Assembly (NCBI RefSeq): GCF_003095375.1
Contig: NZ_QEHR01000002.1
Location: forward strand, 394,273 to 458,272
Direction: 5' to 3'
DNA length: 64,000 nucleotides
Origin: Marixanthomonas spongiae
GTDB taxonomy: Bacteria; Bacteroidota; Bacteroidia; Flavobacteriales; Flavobacteriaceae
The notes beneath the pieces were generated by a model. That model saw nothing but the letters and a program-made list of their open reading frames with translations, was not told the DNA's origin and searched no databases. Below, piece after piece: positions 16,607 to 25,081 of this stretch. The number at the start of each line of letters is the position of its first letter. Positions within the stretch are counted from its first letter, which is position 1. Made by a program: the position numbers and the translations under genes.

Positions 16607-17639
16607 AAAAATACTATGGGCCGTCGCTCTTTTGGGTTTAGTGGCCATGGGCGGCTTTGCCTGGTATGTTTACAGTACCATCTTTGCGCCCAACACAGCT
16701 TTTAACAATAACCAAGCGCACATTTACATTCCTACAGACGCTACCTATCAAGACGTTGTTATGGAACTGGAACCGTTGCTCAAAGACATGGAGGCGTTTA
16801 CCACTGTTGCCCAAAAAAAAGGATATCCCAGCAACATAAAAGCTGGACACTTTGTCATTAAAAAAGGGATGAACAACAATGATATTATCAATACCATTCG
16901 CAGTAAAAATATCCCTATAGAAGTAAAATTCAATAACCAAGAGCGTTTGGAAGATTTGGCGGGGGCCGTAGCCAGGCAAATTGAGGCTGACAGTCTGTCG
17001 TTGTTGAAAGCCATGAAAGATTCTGTTTTTCTAAAAGAAACAGGACAAACCCAAGAAACCGCATTAAACCTATACGTTCCCAATACCTACGAATTTTACT
17101 GGAACAGCAGTGCCAAAACCTTCCGCGACCGTATGAAAACCGAATACAACCGTTTTTGGAACGAGACCCGTACTCAAAAAGCCAACAAATTGAATATGAC
17201 TCCCGCTGAGGTGATGTCGCTGGCGGCCATTGTACAAAAAGAAACGGCAAAAGTAGAAGAACGTCCACGTGTCGCGGGGGTCTACGTTAATAGGTTAAAA
17301 CGTGGTATGCCGCTACAAGCAGACCCAACTGTAATCTATGCAAAAAAACGGGCAGAAAACGATTTCAATCAAATTATTAAGCGGGTTTTGTATAAAGATT
17401 TAGAGCTGGATTCTCCTTATAATACCTATAAATACGCCGGTGTGCCGCCCGGACCCATTACCATGCCCGATATTTCATCCATCGATGCGGTGTTGAATTA
17501 TGAAAAGCACGACTATTATTATTTTGTAGCCGACACCAAGCGTTTTGGGTACCATAAATTTGCAAAAACATTGGCACAACATAACCGAAATAAGGCTGAA
17601 TATGTTCGTTGGATTTCCAAACAAGGCGTGAACAGGTAA
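16596..17639 (+). CDS. mltG: Endolytic murein transglycosylase MltG (YceG-like)
   Basis: A 347-residue inner-membrane protein with one N-terminal transmembrane helix (about 5-27) and a periplasmic YceG domain. Conserved blocks are SLAAIVQKETAK (with the catalytic Glu), RLKRGMPLQADPTVIYA and YNTYKYAGVPPGPI. MltG cleaves nascent glycan strands and sets their length. It is the third gene of the dapF operon and ends at a clear terminator. Confidence 0.96.
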   Translation: MYIKKILWAVALLGLVAMGGFAWYVYSTIFAPNTAFNNNQAHIYIPTDATYQDVVMELEPLLKDMEAFTTVAQKKGYPSNIKAGHFVIKKGMNNNDIINTIRSKNIPIEVKFNNQERLEDLAGAVARQIEADSLSLLKAMKDSVFLKETGQTQETALNLYVPNTYEFYWNSSAKTFRDRMKTEYNRFWNETRTQKANKLNMTPAEVMSLAAIVQKETAKVEERPRVAGVYVNRLKRGMPLQADPTVIYAKKRAENDFNQIIKRVLYKDLELDSPYNTYKYAGVPPGPITMPDISSIDAVLNYEKHDYYYFVADTKRFGYHKFAKTLAQHNRNKAEYVRWISKQGVNR

Positions 17640-17658
17640 TGGCCCCCCTCACAAACAG

Positions 17659-17695
17659 AAAGCCCGGTTTTTAAGCGTAAAAACTGGGTTTTTTT
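17659..17695 (+). terminator. Intrinsic terminator after mltG
   Basis: The stem AAAGCCCGGTTTTT / AAAAACTGGGTTT with a GCG loop is followed by a T-run. It begins 20 bases after the mltG stop. Confidence 0.85.
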
Positions 17696-17943
17696 GTTAA
17701 ACCTTTTTAAAATAACAGGTTAAACAATGTTAATTCCTCTATTAAAATTATTCATATTTATAATTTCAATGAAGTTGAAGTTGATTTCAACACCCAAATA
17801 AAGAAACAAATGCTCATTGACATACAGATTTCATAGAACTTATGGCAGGCACGCTTTTTGTTAAGAGTGCCTGAACTTAAGACTATTACGCTTTCACACA
17901 AAGTGATTGCGCAATAATTATAATTTTTAAAACTAAGTAAAAC
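17696..17943 (+). other. Structured leader region before the lysozyme-like gene
   Basis: A 248-bp non-coding stretch. It holds a microrepeat-like TTTCAATGAAGTTGAAGTTG (17764-17783), a perfect 7-bp hairpin CAGGCAC/GTGCCTG (17846-17873), and a second hairpin CGC..TCAC/GTGA..GCG (17889-17911) about 30 bases before the start codon. I cannot place a convincing -7 box, so whether the hairpins are transcribed is inferred. Confidence 0.5.
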
Positions 17944-18588
17944 ATGAGAAAACGTTTTATGAAATTGTCTGTGCTACTGCTTGTAACCGTTTTTTGCGTT
18001 ACAGGTTTTTCTTCGAAGGAAGAAATGAAAAACAGTAGTTCTATATTTACTACAGACGTCATTGGAGCATCATCTTATGTTCCTTTCGACTTTGAAGTAA
18101 ATATGAATCCCCAGCAGAATATTCCCTTTGTTGGGAAGTCGTATCTTGGCTTTTGTGAAGACCTCGGCTTTAGCGAAAGCAGTGGTAATTACAAGGCTGT
18201 TAATAGATTAGGTTATTTGGGAAAATACCAGTTTGGCTGGACTACCCTCAATTGGGTAGGCATTTATAACAAACGTAAGTTTTTAAACTCCCCACTGTTA
18301 CAGGAAAAAGCGTTCGAAGCGTTGATTTCCAAAAACAAGTGGGTGCTTAAAGACCATATAAATGAATACAAAGGCCAAATAATAGATGGTATTAAAGTAA
18401 CCGAATCTGGCTTAATAGCAGCAGCCCATTTGGGAGGAGCAGGAAATGTAATGAAGTTTCTTGATACCGATGGGGAAGAGGTGTTTAAAGACGCCAATAA
18501 TGTCCCCATCACAAAGTACATGCAAACATTTGCAGCGTACGATGTATCATCTATCCTCCCGGATAACAATGCCAAGGCGACATTATAA
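17944..18588 (+). CDS. Exported lysozyme/transglycosylase-like protein (paralogue 1)
   Basis: A 214-residue protein with a signal peptide (1-24). A goose-type/SLT-like core begins at YLGFCEDLGFSESSGNY; Glu78 is the likely catalytic acid, followed by GYLGKYQFGWTTL and the hydrophobic SGLIAAAHLGGAGNV helix. Such folds cleave peptidoglycan. I do not recognise a named family. It is paralogous to the next gene, 140 bases downstream, which has the same motif order. It ends at its own terminator, so the two may be separately transcribed. Confidence 0.75.
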   Translation: MRKRFMKLSVLLLVTVFCVTGFSSKEEMKNSSSIFTTDVIGASSYVPFDFEVNMNPQQNIPFVGKSYLGFCEDLGFSESSGNYKAVNRLGYLGKYQFGWTTLNWVGIYNKRKFLNSPLLQEKAFEALISKNKWVLKDHINEYKGQIIDGIKVTESGLIAAAHLGGAGNVMKFLDTDGEEVFKDANNVPITKYMQTFAAYDVSSILPDNNAKATL

Positions 18589-18594
18589 TTATTG

Positions 18595-18624
18595 AAAAAA
18601 CCAGGTGGACAAGCCTGGTTTTTT
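18595..18624 (+). terminator. Intrinsic terminator after paralogue 1
   Basis: AAAAAACCAGG and CCTGGTTTTTT form an 11-bp stem around an 8-base loop, six bases after the stop codon. Confidence 0.9.
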
Positions 18625-18673
18625 CATTTTAACAAACTTTAACGGTTTAATTATCAGGTTAATAAAAAAGTTG

Positions 18674-18681
18674 TATATTTG
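18674..18681 (+). promoter_or_regulatory. -7 box for paralogue 2 (TATATTTG)
   Basis: A perfect TAnnTTTG lying 47 bases before the ATG. The predicted 5' leader carries a hairpin, GAGTG (18696-18700) with CACTC (18711-18715), extendable through TGAA/TTCG, 13 bases before the start codon. Confidence 0.65.
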
Positions 18682-18728
18682 CGCGCTGAAAAATAGAGTG
18701 TGAATTTTCGCACTCGAACGTTTAAAAA

Positions 18729-19397
18729 ATGAAAAAAAATATAGTAGGATTATTTACCGTACTTATTGTAACAGCTTTGTTTTTTAGTGGCTTTACCACC
18801 AAAAACAATGTAGATCTTTCGAGCTACATTTTAGATGATGTAGAGATGAATTACAACGTCCCCAATGAAGAGGACATGATTATGTACACCAAGCCTGTTC
18901 CTACCACGAATTACACCTTATTTTTAGGAAAATCGTATGTAGGTTTTAAAGAGGCCTTGGGTTTTAAAGAATCCCGTGGCGATTATAGCATCATTAACGA
19001 GTTTGGATATTTGGGCAAATACCAGTTTGCTTCGGCGACCTTGCGTATGATAGGCATTTACAACCCAGATTCTTTTATAAACGACTCCCGATTGCAAGAA
19101 GAAGCCTTTACGGCCTACACCGCAAGAAATAAATGGATTTTGCGACGGGACATTAAACGCTTTAACGGGAAATACATTAATGGGGTAAAAGTAACCGAAT
19201 CGGGTATTCTCGCTGCAGCTCATTTGGCCGGTGCCGGTAACGTAAAAAAATACTTGCGTAGCGGTGGAGCCATTGGCTTTAGCGATGCTTTTGGAACTTC
19301 AATAGGGTATTACCTTAAAAAATTCAGTGGGTACGATACTTCGTTTATCCTCCCCAACCGTAAAGCGAAAGTAGCGAAAATAGCAAAAGTGCTATAA
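18729..19397 (+). CDS. Exported lysozyme/transglycosylase-like protein (paralogue 2)
   Basis: A 222-residue paralogue of the preceding gene product. It has a signal peptide (1-23), then YVGFKEALGFKESRGDY with candidate catalytic Glu81, EFGYLGKYQFASATLRM and SGILAAAHLAGAGNV. The segment order and length match paralogue 1 throughout, but the mature N-termini and the last 30 residues have diverged, and this copy ends in a basic Lys/Ala-rich tail. It has its own promoter box and converges on the rsmI-type gene. Confidence 0.75.
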   Translation: MKKNIVGLFTVLIVTALFFSGFTTKNNVDLSSYILDDVEMNYNVPNEEDMIMYTKPVPTTNYTLFLGKSYVGFKEALGFKESRGDYSIINEFGYLGKYQFASATLRMIGIYNPDSFINDSRLQEEAFTAYTARNKWILRRDIKRFNGKYINGVKVTESGILAAAHLAGAGNVKKYLRSGGAIGFSDAFGTSIGYYLKKFSGYDTSFILPNRKAKVAKIAKVL

Positions 19398-19403
19398 CCT
19401 ATT

Positions 19404-20120
19404 TCACTGCTTATGAACAATAAACAAAGTGGGCCTTTTATTGAGGTCCACTTTTTTATTTTTCCAGTTTTCCGCAGTATCGGTCTTTATGAATTCTGAA
19501 GGAAGGGTAATATCGCAGGCCACACAAATTTTGGTTTGTGGTTGCAGGGTCGTTATAAGGCTTTCCAGCATTTGGTTGTTGCGGTAAGGTGTTTCTATGA
19601 ACAATTGCGATTGGTCGTATTCTGCTGAAAGTTTCTCCAACCGTTTTATAGCATTTTTCCGTTCCCTTTTGTCAATGGGAAGGTACCCGTTAAATGCAAA
19701 ATTTTGTCCGTTGAAACCACTGGCCATCATCGCCATTAAAATAGAAGAAGGCCCCACCAACGGAACCACTTTTACGCCTTGCAAATGGGCCTGCTCTACA
19801 ACCCCGGCACCGGGGTCTGCAATGCCCGGGCAACCGGCATCGCTTATCACGCCAACGTCAATCCCTTCTAAACACGGTGCCAGCATTTTCGGGATTTCAC
19901 TTTCATCGGTAAATTTATTGATGAGCTTAAACTGCAAATCGGGCTGCGATTTTCGAGGGACGATGCTTTTTATGAAACGCCGGGCATTTTTCTCGTGTTC
20001 CACAATGTAATGGTCAATGTGCTCTACGGCTTTTTTAATGTGCAAAGGCAGCACTTCCAAAGGTGGGGTTTCGCCAAGCGGGCAGGGTATTAAATATAGG
20101 TTTCCTTTTTGGGGCTTCAT
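19404..20120 (-). CDS. SAM-dependent methyltransferase, RsmI-type (tetrapyrrole methylase fold)
   Basis: A 238-residue TP-methylase-fold protein. It has LYLIPCPLGE at the N-terminus, the diagnostic GVISDAGCPGIADPGA block (RsmI has DAGTPGISDPG) and VPLVGPSSILMAMMASGF. RsmI 2'-O-methylates C1402 of 16S rRNA. This Bacteroidota form is shorter than RsmI (about 285 residues) and may have another target. It lies five bases after the T9SS dehydrogenase gene, and the phosphatase and dnaA are further upstream. Confidence 0.88.
   Translation of the reverse strand: MKPQKGNLYLIPCPLGETPPLEVLPLHIKKAVEHIDHYIVEHEKNARRFIKSIVPRKSQPDLQFKLINKFTDESEIPKMLAPCLEGIDVGVISDAGCPGIADPGAGVVEQAHLQGVKVVPLVGPSSILMAMMASGFNGQNFAFNGYLPIDKRERKNAIKRLEKLSAEYDQSQLFIETPYRNNQMLESLITTLQPQTKICVACDITLPSEFIKTDTAENWKNKKVDLNKRPTLFIVHKQ
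19426..19457. terminator. Bidirectional terminator between paralogue 2 and rsmI
   Basis: AAAGTGGGCCT pairs with AGGTCCACTTT (one G-T pair) around a short T-rich loop, with a T-run on the plus strand. It overlaps the last codons of the convergent methyltransferase gene. Confidence 0.75.
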
Positions 20121-20125
20121 AAGGC

Positions 20126-21499
20126 TTATTTAATGATAAATCGTTTGTTTTGGATGCTTCTGGAAGAATCGGTTATTTTTATGAAATAGATTCCACTTTT
20201 AAAAGAGGAGGTCGTGATCTTTGTTTCTGAACCATTCAACCCTTCTTTTTTAACGAGCAGGCTACCTTTCGTGTCAAAAATTTCTACGGAATGGATGTTT
20301 CCTTTTGAGAGGGAAACGGTAATTTCCCCATTCGCTGGGTTAGGGTACAGCTTGACCGAAATAGCGTTTTCATTTTCTGAAACGCCTAAATCGGTATCGA
20401 TTACCTTATAGATGCTTCCTGAATAATTCACCGCATACAATGTTTTGTCAACACCTTCGCCAAAAGAAGACCAATTGCCGCCAAAGTCGCCATAGTTTAC
20501 ATAATTGTTGTTTTCGTCCACGGTGGCCAAAAAGCCGGAAATAAAATCGGCAAAAACGTAAATACCTTGGAGATTGGGGAATTCGCTGCCCCGGTAAACA
20601 TACCCGCCCGTCACGGAACTTCCCACGGAGTGGTTGTATTCGGCAACGGGAAAAACAAGATCGCCCTGTGGCGGGCAGTTGTTGGTGTTAAACGGGTCTG
20701 AACCTTCATAGCAGCGCCAACCGTAGTTGAGCCCCGCGGCGGTGGCTGGCTGTTTGTTCACTTCTTCTATTTGGTTTTGGCCTACATCGGCTATCCAAAT
20801 GGTGCCTTCGGTAAAATCGAATGAAAACTTCCAAGGGTTTCGCACGCCGTAGGCCCAAATTTCATCCAAGGCATCGGGGTTGCCTATAAAAGGATTGCCT
20901 GGCGGTATGGCGTAATTGTTTCCACCGCTGGTATTGTCAATATCAATACGCAGTATTTTTCCCAACAATTTCAAAAGATTCTGGGCATTGTTGTCGGTGT
21001 CGCCGCTACCGCCGCCATCGCCAGAAGCTATATATAAATATCCATCCGGACCAAAAGCCAAACACCCACCGTTGTGGTTGCCATTGGGTTGGTTGTAACC
21101 TATAATGGCTAATTCGGAATTGGGGTCGGCAACGTTGGCATTAGAACCGCTAACACTAAATCTCGATACTTGGGTATTGCCATTGGTATTGGTATAATTC
21201 ACGAAAAAATAGCCGTTGGTTGCATAATCGGGATGAAAAGCCAAGCCCAAGAGGCCGCGTTCGTTGCAACAGGAAACTTGAGTTGAAATATCCAAAAAAG
21301 GCGTTGCGTTAACGGTGCCATCGGCATTTAAAATTTTTATAACGCCGTTTTGCTCTACAACAAATAAACGGTCATCACCCGCATTTTGAAGGTTTACAGG
21401 ATTGTTAAACCCCTCTTTTACCAGATTGATATCGATGTTTTGGGCGTTGGTGAAGCAAATGGACAATAAGGTAAGAAGGTAAGGGAAGAAGGTTTTCAT
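20126..21499 (-). CDS. Secreted glucose/sorbosone dehydrogenase-like protein with T9SS sorting domain
   Basis: A 457-residue secreted protein. It has a signal peptide (1-19), then a six-bladed PQQ-type propeller of the GSDH/HHIP group (RGLLGLAFHPDYATNGYFFVNY, GDGGGSGDTDNNAQN, AYGVRNPWKFSFD). A type A T9SS C-terminal domain (about 375-457) begins at SVKLYPNPANGEI and ends in a basic tail. Family members oxidise sugars using PQQ and calcium; whether this one is an active enzyme is not certain. It sits between the phosphatase and rsmI genes. Confidence 0.9.
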   Translation of the reverse strand: MKTFFPYLLTLLSICFTNAQNIDINLVKEGFNNPVNLQNAGDDRLFVVEQNGVIKILNADGTVNATPFLDISTQVSCCNERGLLGLAFHPDYATNGYFFVNYTNTNGNTQVSRFSVSGSNANVADPNSELAIIGYNQPNGNHNGGCLAFGPDGYLYIASGDGGGSGDTDNNAQNLLKLLGKILRIDIDNTSGGNNYAIPPGNPFIGNPDALDEIWAYGVRNPWKFSFDFTEGTIWIADVGQNQIEEVNKQPATAAGLNYGWRCYEGSDPFNTNNCPPQGDLVFPVAEYNHSVGSSVTGGYVYRGSEFPNLQGIYVFADFISGFLATVDENNNYVNYGDFGGNWSSFGEGVDKTLYAVNYSGSIYKVIDTDLGVSENENAISVKLYPNPANGEITVSLSKGNIHSVEIFDTKGSLLVKKEGLNGSETKITTSSFKSGIYFIKITDSSRSIQNKRFIIK

Positions 21500-21546
21500 G
21501 GCGTTATATTTTCCACTAAAATAACGAAAACCATTTAATTACCGTG

Positions 21547-21999
21547 TTAAATACGATTGGCAATGCTTTGGCACGCTTGGTTAAGCATATCGTACACACG
21601 GTCAAAACCGCTGTCTCCGCCATAATACGGATCGGGTACATCAACGTTTTCACCAGGGAAAATTTCGTCGAGGATCAACTGTACTTTTTTTCGGTCTGCT
21701 TCGGTCTTGGCAAGTTTCAGGACATTCTCTTTGTTTGAATTGTCCATGACAAAAATATGGTCAAACTCGTTGAAGTCTTCTGCTTTAAACTGCCTTCCAC
21801 GCTGGTCGGTAATATCAAGGTTGTTCTTTTTGGCTACGGCAATGCTTCGTGGATCCGGTTGTTCGCCTACATGCCAATGGCCGGTACCGGCAGAGGTTAC
21901 ATAAACCTTGTCGGGATCGACTTTGGCTTTTAAGAGGCCTTCTGCCAATGGAGAGCGGCAAATGTTCCCTAAGCAGACCATAAGTATTTTTGTCTTCAT
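21547..21999 (-). CDS. Low-molecular-weight protein-tyrosine phosphatase
   Basis: A 150-residue cytosolic phosphatase. The P-loop CX5R is VCLGNICRSP (Cys10, Arg16), and the catalytic acid Asp is in DVPDPYYGGDSGFD. The FDHIFVMDNSN stretch completes the fold. Possible roles include control of capsule/EPS tyrosine kinases or dephosphorylation of other proteins. It lies just downstream of dnaA on the same strand, separated by a terminator. Confidence 0.95.
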   Translation of the reverse strand: MKTKILMVCLGNICRSPLAEGLLKAKVDPDKVYVTSAGTGHWHVGEQPDPRSIAVAKKNNLDITDQRGRQFKAEDFNEFDHIFVMDNSNKENVLKLAKTEADRKKVQLILDEIFPGENVDVPDPYYGGDSGFDRVYDMLNQACQSIANRI

Positions 22000-22084
22000 T
22001 GTTTTTTCTGAAATTATGCAGGTTCCTTCACTACAGCACGAAAATAAGGGATTGGTTTTTGAAAGTAGGTTAGGGGGATGTTAA

Positions 22085-22108
22085 AAATCCAGCTGTTGCG
22101 CTGGATTT
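22085..22108 (-). terminator. Intrinsic terminator after dnaA
   Basis: AAATCCAGC and GCTGGATTT form a 9-bp stem, followed on the minus strand by T5. It starts six bases past the dnaA stop. Confidence 0.8.
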
Positions 22109-22113
22109 GTAGG

Positions 22114-23541
22114 TTATAACGTTAATTTTTTGTCCAGATCCTCTACGTATTTCCGAAATTGCTTGTCGGTGCTCGAAAGGTTATTGACCGTTTTACAGGC
22201 GTGCAATACCGTTGCGTGGTCGCGTTGCCCAATCTGGGAGCCAATGGATGCCAAAGATGCCTTGGTCAATTTTTTAGCAAAAAACATCGCCAGTTGGCGT
22301 GCCTGTACAATATGGCGTTTCCTGGTTTTGCTCTGTAAGGTGTCTACATCCATCTGGAAATAATCGCTAACGATCTTTTGGATATAATCTATGGAAACTT
22401 CCCGCTTGGTATGTTTTACATAGTTATCGACAATCTTTTTGGCAAGGTCGATGGTAATGTCCTTTTTGTTGAACGATGAATGGGCGATCAATGAAATAAT
22501 GGCGCCTTCCAGTTCGCGGATGTTGGTTTTAATGTTGTTGGCCAAAAACTCGATGATGTCTTCGGGCATTTCCACGCCGTCACGGTACAGCTTGTTTTTG
22601 ATGATTGCCACGCGGGTATCGTAGTCGGGATGGTTCAGTTCTGCCGAGAGCCCCCATTTAAAACGGGACAGTAGGCGTTGCTCAATATCCATCATGTCAA
22701 CCGGGGCTTTGTCGCTGGTTAAAATGACCTGTTTGCCGTTTTGGTGCAAGTGGTTGAAGATATGAAAAAACACATCTTGGGTTCCTGCTTTTCCGGACAA
22801 TAATTGAATATCGTCCACGATCAACACATCGATTATTTGGTAGAAGTGGATAAAATCGTTCCGGTTGTTTTTTTTGACCGATTCGATATACTGTTGCGTG
22901 AATTTTTCAGCAGAAATATACAGAACAGTTTTTTCAGGATATTTATCTTTAATCTCAACCCCAATGGCGTGGGCCAGGTGCGTTTTCCCTAAACCAACAC
23001 CACCAAAAATCAACAAGGGGTTAAAGGAAGTGCCACCGGGTTTGTTGGCAACAGCCATCCCGGCCGATCGGGCCAAACGGTTGCTTTCGCCTTCCAAGAA
23101 ATTTTCAAAATTATATGAAGGGTTGAGTTGCGACTCGATTTTTACATTACGGATGCCCGGGATGATGAAGGGGTTCTTCAATTCGGGGCTTTTGTTCTTT
23201 ACCGGCACATCGATTTCTTGCGATTGCATGTGGCTCCGGTTGGCACTGGGTATTTTTTCGGTAAAAGGTTGTTTGTTGCCGTAGGTGTTTTCCATTTTAA
23301 TAACGTACACCAATTTGGCATCTTTGCCTAATTCTTTGGTTAGGGCAACTTTCAGTAATTTTACATAGTGCTCTTCCAGCCATTCATAAAAAAACTTGCT
23401 GGGCACCTGTATGCTCAACGAATTATCCGTGAGCTTTACTGCATTGATGGGTTCGAACCATGTTTTATAAGCTTGAGAAGTAATGTTATCTTCAATAAAG
23501 GACAAACAATTGTTCCAAACCGATTTTGCAGTTTTGCTCAT
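22114..23541 (-). CDS. dnaA: Chromosomal replication initiator DnaA
   Basis: A 475-residue AAA+ initiator. Domain I (1-85) binds DnaB/accessory partners. A short linker follows (90-125). The AAA+ domain has Walker A GGVGLGKTH (about 180-188), Walker B VLIVDDIQ (about 239-246) and the sensor region RLLSRFKWGL. Domain IV (about 360-475) carries the DnaA-box signature QRDHATVLHACKTV. It opens the replication origin. It is transcribed divergently from the thioesterase. No matching DnaA-box cluster was seen beside it. Confidence 0.98.
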   Translation of the reverse strand: MSKTAKSVWNNCLSFIEDNITSQAYKTWFEPINAVKLTDNSLSIQVPSKFFYEWLEEHYVKLLKVALTKELGKDAKLVYVIKMENTYGNKQPFTEKIPSANRSHMQSQEIDVPVKNKSPELKNPFIIPGIRNVKIESQLNPSYNFENFLEGESNRLARSAGMAVANKPGGTSFNPLLIFGGVGLGKTHLAHAIGVEIKDKYPEKTVLYISAEKFTQQYIESVKKNNRNDFIHFYQIIDVLIVDDIQLLSGKAGTQDVFFHIFNHLHQNGKQVILTSDKAPVDMMDIEQRLLSRFKWGLSAELNHPDYDTRVAIIKNKLYRDGVEMPEDIIEFLANNIKTNIRELEGAIISLIAHSSFNKKDITIDLAKKIVDNYVKHTKREVSIDYIQKIVSDYFQMDVDTLQSKTRKRHIVQARQLAMFFAKKLTKASLASIGSQIGQRDHATVLHACKTVNNLSSTDKQFRKYVEDLDKKLTL

Positions 23542-23755
23542 AGTTACTGTTGAAGTAATTAGTTAGTTTATTTAATTTTAGGCTTGGTTAAGAATTAAAA
23601 ACAAGAGTATGTTCCTGTGGTTTCTTAACGGTACAAATATGTGAACAAAAAAAGGAATAAAAAAATAGAAAGGCTATTGACTTTTTGCTTTTTTTTGTGC
23701 ATACTCCATTACCGATAAAACTACGAAAAAAGTTCGGTATCTAAGGCATAAATCT

Positions 23756-24154
23756 ATGAAAAAATCTGTTACAAAAATACGTGTTCGCTATGGCGAAACA
23801 GACCAAATGGGCGTTGTGTACTACGGCAACTACGCACAATACTTGGAACAAGGACGTACCGAATGGCTCCGCGAATTGGGCTTTTCGTACAAATGGATGG
23901 AAGACCATAATGTGCAACTGCCCGTTGTCAACTTAAACGTCGATTACAAGAGGCCAGCACGATACGACGATGTGTTGACCATTACGACCACGTTGAAAAA
24001 AACACCCACGGTTAAAATAGAATTTTACTATGAAATACATAACGAGGCCAACGAGCTTTTGGTAACAGCTACGACTACCTTGGTATTTATAGACACCCAG
24101 ACCAACAAATTGATGAAAGCACCAGATTATTTACTGGAGAAATTAAAGGAATAG
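23756..24154 (+). CDS. Acyl-CoA thioesterase, YbgC/FadM type
   Basis: A 132-residue hot-dog thioesterase. The N-terminal active-site block VRYGETDQMGVVYYGNY carries the catalytic Asp (D17) and the Tyr-Gly-Asn-Tyr turn. The later VNLNVDYKRPARYDD strand is typical. Members hydrolyse acyl-CoA thioesters and are often linked to envelope or Tol-Pal genes; no such context is seen here. It is divergent from dnaA. Confidence 0.93.
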   Translation: MKKSVTKIRVRYGETDQMGVVYYGNYAQYLEQGRTEWLRELGFSYKWMEDHNVQLPVVNLNVDYKRPARYDDVLTITTTLKKTPTVKIEFYYEIHNEANELLVTATTTLVFIDTQTNKLMKAPDYLLEKLKE

Positions 24155-24217
24155 GTGGGGTTAATAGTTGACAGACGGTAATTGGGCTGATCCCATAATC
24201 AATAGCACGATATTTTT

Positions 24218-24858
24218 TTAATTTTCCAGTCTTTTAATGGCAACCTTGTAGGTGTTTTCAAAAAGCTTAAAAATGCGGTCGGCTTCTTTTTTACGGACTG
24301 AAATTTCCATCTCACAAGACAGTTCCATTTTTTGGTCAACGATGTTTAGGTCTTCTTCTTTTACCATGCGCATCACGGTGTTCATTTCGGGGTATTCAAA
24401 TTTCAGGAGAAAGTTCTCGTCAATGGTCCGTTTTACGATTTTCGATTGTTCCAAGGCCATTTGTGCAGCGGTTTTATAGGCCTGTATCAATCCGCCCACG
24501 CCCAACTTGGTTCCGCCAAAATAGCGAACTACCACGACCAAGGTGTTGGTGACATCAAAAGATTGCAATTGGCCGTAAATGGGCATCCCTGCACTGTTGG
24601 AGGGTTCGCCGTCATCATTGGCACGATAGGCATCGTAGGTTTTGCCCAGTTGCCACGCATAACACCAATGGCGTGCCTTATGGTGTTTGCTTTTAAGTTC
24701 TTCTAAATGGGCTTCAATTTCAGTTTCATTTTTAACCGGAAACGCATAGCCGAAAAACTTGCTGCCACGGTCTTTAAAAAGTGCTTCTTTTGAAGGTTTT
24801 GCAATGGTTTTATATGTGTCCTTTTCTGTTGGGATATTTTTTAATTTTAAAAATTCAT
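24218..24858 (-). CDS. IMPACT/YigZ-family protein, start codon unclear
   Basis: The full family is present in one frame from about 24850 down to 24218: KDTYKTIAKPSKEALFKDRGSKFFGYAF at the N-terminus, then ARHWCYAWQLG, NDDGEPSNSAGMPIYGQL and VVVVRYFGGTKLGVGGLIQAY. The first in-frame ATG is at 24586, in mid-domain, so it is not the real start. An ATG at 24858-24856 would give MNF and then run into the correct frame only if the T5 at 24853-24849 were T6; otherwise a non-ATG start is used. YigZ/IMPACT proteins are of uncertain function. The product would be about 213 residues. Confidence 0.8.
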
Positions 24859-25000
24859 AGATTGAATTGTTCCCTTCCGGTCTCCCTAAAGGGAAAAGGT
24901 ACGATAGTAATTGGCGGTCTTTTTTTTGATATTTTTAAGTACAGATTTATATGGGTAAACTTAAAAAATAAACCTATTTATACATTGACATTTTTTATAT

Positions 25001-25080
25001 CCATCACCCGTCACTCAGCATCCATCACCCATCACCGGTCACCCAGCACCCGTCATCGAGCATCAAACACCCACCACCAT
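25001..25080. repeat. CCATCAC heptamer tract
   Basis: Degenerate tandem units of CCATCACC / CAGCATCC / CCGTCACC in the gap between the IMPACT and EamA genes, ending at the EamA stop codon. It is related to the cleaner CCATCAT array at 29848. Confidence 0.75.
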
Positions 25081-25081
25081 T

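Noticed and set aside
23542..23755. Possible oriC beside dnaA
   Set aside because: No TTATCCACA-type DnaA box or AT-rich 13-mer array was found in the 214-bp gap; only weak matches such as TGTGAACAA occur.
25001..25080. CRISPR-like array
   Set aside because: Units are only about seven bases and have no unique spacers, so it is a microsatellite, not a CRISPR.
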